Shown here piece by piece: positions 61,234 through 64,000 of a stretch of DNA of 64,000 bases; position 1 is the stretch's first letter; every line of letters starts with the position of its first letter. Position numbers and translations under genes: made by a program. The notes below the pieces were generated by a model that made no database searches, had not been told where the DNA came from, and saw only the letters and a list, made by a program, of their open reading frames with translations. The stretch lies in NCBI GenBank assembly GCA_035556715.1, contig DATMER010000115.1, positions 1-64,000 of the forward strand. Reading direction: 5' to 3'. Source of the DNA: DATMER01 sp035556715 (lineage in GTDB: Bacteria; Acidobacteriota; Thermoanaerobaculia; Multivoradales; UBA5704).

Positions 61234-61729
61234 ACGGCAGGTCGAGCAGGTGCCTGCCCAGACCGTAGGCGTTGCGCGCGAAGGGGCCGTAGTGGGCCAG
61301 GCTCCAGGAGCCCAGCCCCGTCGCGTAAGCCGCCTTCACCACGAAGAAGCAGAGGAGGAGGTCGAAGAAGACCGTCGCCAGGACGGCCCAGCCCAGGTTC
61401 TCCAGCTTCTCTCGCCAGGGGACGCCCGGCACCGCCAGGAAGAGCGCCCCGAGCAGCACCAGGTGGAAGTGCACGTCGGTCACCCGGAAGGTGTGGGCCA
61501 GACTCCTCGCCGTGGGAAGGTCGCGGCGCAAGACGAGCGCGTCGTGCTGCCCCGACAGGCGGAGGTCGGACACGTTCGGGCTCTCCGTGATCTGCAGGAG
61601 GTTCTCGGCCGCGGTGACCAGGAAGCGGTTGTAGACGGGAGTGAGCAGCGCCCAGACCGCCCAGACCGGGAGCAACCACAGGAGGGCGTTGCGGGCCAGC
61701 CGTCCCGCCCACGTGCCCCGGGAAGCCAT
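61148..61729 (-). CDS. Exosortase H-associated membrane protein
   Basis: 193 residues from ATG 61729, overlapping the exosortase stop (TGATG). Hydrophobic segments: ALLWLLPVWAVWALLTPVYN, HLVLLGALFLAVPG, LGWAVLATVFFDLLLCFFVV, and a final amphipathic helix. Sequence and position fit the small membrane partner that accompanies XrtH. Its 3' end overlaps kmo by 86 bases in opposite orientation. Confidence 0.7.
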   Translation of the reverse strand: MASRGTWAGRLARNALLWLLPVWAVWALLTPVYNRFLVTAAENLLQITESPNVSDLRLSGQHDALVLRRDLPTARSLAHTFRVTDVHFHLVLLGALFLAVPGVPWREKLENLGWAVLATVFFDLLLCFFVVKAAYATGLGSWSLAHYGPFARNAYGLGRHLLDLPFKLGLPLLLWAGFYLGRMLEELRTARRP

Positions 61730-62286
61730 CAGGTAGCAGGCTCGGGGCGGCGGACTCCGATCCGATTCGCCCAGAGGATCCAGAGCAGCACGCTGAACAG
61801 GATCACCACCGTCTGCCAGACCACGGTGTGCGAGGCGTCGAACCAGGACGGGAAGTAGGCCCCGGTCAGGAAGAGGGCGACAACGCGGATCAGGTTCACG
61901 GCCTGGATCGCCACGATGCCGACCGCCAGCCCCAGGAGCCGTGCCCGCCAGGGAGCGGGGAAGGCGATCACGGCCGCGAGGAAGATCAGCATGGCCTCGA
62001 CCCCGTTGCACCCGTTGCGGATGTTCACGGCGAACCGGCTGCCGCGGATGATCGTCCCCTGCATGCGCACGTCCTGGCCCAGGAGGTCCAGCGTCGCGCC
62101 GCTCACCCGGGCGATCCCGGCCGTGAACGGCTCGATGACGTTGTCGTTGACCCAGTTCAACGAGACCAGGGTGAAGCTCCCCCCGAGCACGACCGCGAAC
62201 AGGATCAGGAAGGTCAGCTCCCGTCGGTTCCGCTGCCAGAAGGACGGCTCAGCGTGAGTGGGGGAGATGGGGGACTTTTTCGCCAT
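61729..62286 (-). CDS. xrtH: Exosortase, XrtH type
   Basis: 185 residues, four or so membrane helices. The exosortase triad is visible: Cys in NGCNGVEAMLIFL, Arg in AVNLIRVVALFL, and His in FDASHTVVWQTVVI. Exosortases cut and sort PEP-CTERM-like proteins; the short length and this variant of the motifs match type H. The nucleotidyltransferase gene precedes it by six bases; the accessory gene follows directly. No target protein with a sorting tail is evident in the window. Confidence 0.82.
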   Translation of the reverse strand: MAKKSPISPTHAEPSFWQRNRRELTFLILFAVVLGGSFTLVSLNWVNDNVIEPFTAGIARVSGATLDLLGQDVRMQGTIIRGSRFAVNIRNGCNGVEAMLIFLAAVIAFPAPWRARLLGLAVGIVAIQAVNLIRVVALFLTGAYFPSWFDASHTVVWQTVVILFSVLLWILWANRIGVRRPEPAT

Positions 62287-62292
62287 GAATTC

Positions 62293-62928
62293 TTACTCCC
62301 TCTCCTCGGCCTGAGCGGCCCGCCACATCTCCCGGTACTTCTCGCGGACGGAAGGATCGAGGTCTTCCGCCAGCTCTTCGGGCAGATGCAGGATACGGAC
62401 GATTTCGAGCACGTCCGCGAGGTCCTTCAACCTGTGCGGCGCGGACATCCCCGAAGCCAGCTTGAGCTCGAGCAGCTTGGGCAAGGGCAGGAGCGAGACC
62501 CTCTCGCCCCGGACGGCGGTCACCGCAGGGTCGGGAAAGACGACGGGTTTGGGACGGCCGTCGCCGGGATACTCGCCGGTCAGGACGACGTCGATGGTGA
62601 CCCCGTTCTCCGTATCGCGGACGCCTTTGCTGCCCGGGAACTTCTGGACGTATCCGAGCCCCAGGTGCTTCGCCTTGAACTCGTTGAGACCGTCCTGGGT
62701 CAGGAGGACATCCACGTCCACGGTGACCCGGAGGTAGCCGTAGGCGTTCAGAGCCATGCCCCCGATGATGGCGTAGGGGATGCCGTCCGCTTCCAGCAGC
62801 CGGGTGATCTTCTCCAAGGCATGCTGCACATCCGATTCACCCATGAAGAACCTGGTCGCCTCCTCCGCTCCCTGGAAAAGCCGGCTCTCCTCCTCCCGGC
62901 TGAGCCGTTGAGCCCCTGCGCTTGGCAT
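62293..62928 (-). CDS. Nucleotidyltransferase-fold protein (DUF6036-like)
   Basis: 211 residues. YAIIGGMALNAYGYLRVTVDVDVL is the GG...DxD nucleotide-binding pattern of the MNT/AbiEii-related fold; LPLPKLLELKLASG and HRLKDLADVLEIVRIL follow as in this family. Such proteins are often toxins or their partners, but no antitoxin is next to it. It lies directly ahead of xrtH with a gap of six bases. Confidence 0.7.
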   Translation of the reverse strand: MPSAGAQRLSREEESRLFQGAEEATRFFMGESDVQHALEKITRLLEADGIPYAIIGGMALNAYGYLRVTVDVDVLLTQDGLNEFKAKHLGLGYVQKFPGSKGVRDTENGVTIDVVLTGEYPGDGRPKPVVFPDPAVTAVRGERVSLLPLPKLLELKLASGMSAPHRLKDLADVLEIVRILHLPEELAEDLDPSVREKYREMWRAAQAEERE

Positions 62929-63015
62929 GGCTTCAGCCTAGCACGCCCCCTCCCTTCATTGACAACCACCGCCCCCGGGCCATACCATCCCCCGGACCCG
63001 GAGCACCCCTAAAAC

Positions 63016-63572
63016 ATGGCCAAGAACCTGACGCCGAAGAGCACGATCCTCGACGCCCGAGAGATGGCGCGGATCATCCGGCGGATGGCGGTCGAGATCG
63101 TGGAGCGCAACGGCGGCGTCGCCGGGCTCATGCTCGCCGGCATCCGTACCCGCGGCGTGCCGCTCGCCGAGCGCATCGCCGCCGAGATCGAGCGCATGGA
63201 GGGGCAGAAGGTCCCCCTCGGCGCCCTCGACATCACCCTCTACCGCGACGACCTCTCCACCATCGCGGCCCAGCCCCAGGTCAAGGGCACCCATCTCCCG
63301 CTGCCGATCGACGACTTCGTGGTCGTGCTCTGCGACGACGTGCTCTACACCGGGCGCACCGTCCGCGCCGCCCTCGACGAGCTCATCGACTTCGGACGCC
63401 CCAAGGCCGTCCAGCTCGCCGTGCTCGTCGACCGCGGACACCGGGAACTGCCCATCCAGGCCGACTTCGTGGGCAAGATGGTCCCGACCTCCCAGCAAGA
63501 GGTCATCGAGGTCAGCTTCACGGACACCGACGACACCGAGCAGGTGCGCATCCTGGAGCGTCCGAACCGCTG

Positions 63573-63573
<1 letters not shown>
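63016..63573 (+). CDS. pyrR: Bifunctional pyr regulator / uracil phosphoribosyltransferase PyrR
   Basis: 185 residues. PRPP-binding loop VVLCDDVLYTGRTVRAALDEL, N-terminal DAREMARIIRRMAVEI, LMLAGIRTRGVPLAERI, and the PyrR-specific LVDRGHRELPIQADFVGK. PyrR binds RNA to attenuate pyr genes and has uracil phosphoribosyltransferase activity. I see no attenuator between the upstream gene and pyrR (62929-63015 is only 87 bases). The stop overlaps the pyrB start. Confidence 0.93.

Positions 63574-64000
<427 letters not shown>

Overview
The window is high-GC bacterial DNA with long, tightly packed reading frames. Exosortase-H-type genes, a bacterial kynurenine 3-monooxygenase, PilZ and HD-GYP signalling, and BTRD-like secreted repeats are consistent with an Acidobacteriota-like (Thermoanaerobaculia-like) chromosome. 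That placement is an inference from gene content only; there is no rRNA or tRNA in the window.

Region 1 (about 0.85-38.4 kb) is a defence/mobile island. A tyrosine recombinase (852-1907) sits at its left edge, next to a perfect palindrome at 204-222. Then follow: a DISARM-like trio drmE-drmA-drmB, with drmE split by a frameshift near 4,170; an AEP-primase-like replication protein; an AbiEi/AbiEii type IV toxin-antitoxin pair with a 13-bp inverted-repeat operator and a WYL-like tail on the toxin; a Gabija pair (GajA OLD/TOPRIM nuclease, GajB UvrD helicase); and a tightly coupled operon of SNF2 helicase, SbcD-like nuclease and hookless SbcC/Rad50-like ATPase, headed by a second OLD-family nuclease. 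After a small cassette of recombinase remnants plus an AlpA-like regulator (29.0-29.9 kb) come a GNAT acetyltransferase, an unknown membrane protein and a giant STAND-type protein (metallophosphoesterase, NACHT, pentapeptide repeats, 14 WD40 units). The SNF2/SbcD/SbcC-like module and the metallophosphoesterase-NACHT protein are the best candidates for undescribed defence systems.

Region 2 (about 38.8-50.5 kb) is signalling: a coiled-coil PD-(D/E)XK-like protein, an HD-GYP response regulator, a three-function PilZ/alpha-beta-hydrolase/methyltransferase fusion, a hybrid kinase (kinase-REC-kinase), a CPA2-type Na+/H+ antiporter, a deletion-inactivated DUF4143 ATPase and a cyclic-nucleotide-binding/PilZ protein.

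Region 3 (about 50.6-64 kb) is chromosomal accessory and housekeeping: a TetR-controlled MFP/ABC efflux operon with a 31-bp palindromic operator, a GT14-like glycosyltransferase, a secreted BTRD protein, an M14-like peptidase, a polytopic glycosyltransferase, kmo, an exosortase H pair, a nucleotidyltransferase, and pyrR followed by pyrB (cut by the window end).

Across the window four separate non-coding arrays share a 20-21-bp period (two helical turns) but have unrelated unit sequences: at 14973, 30571, 33086 and 56541.
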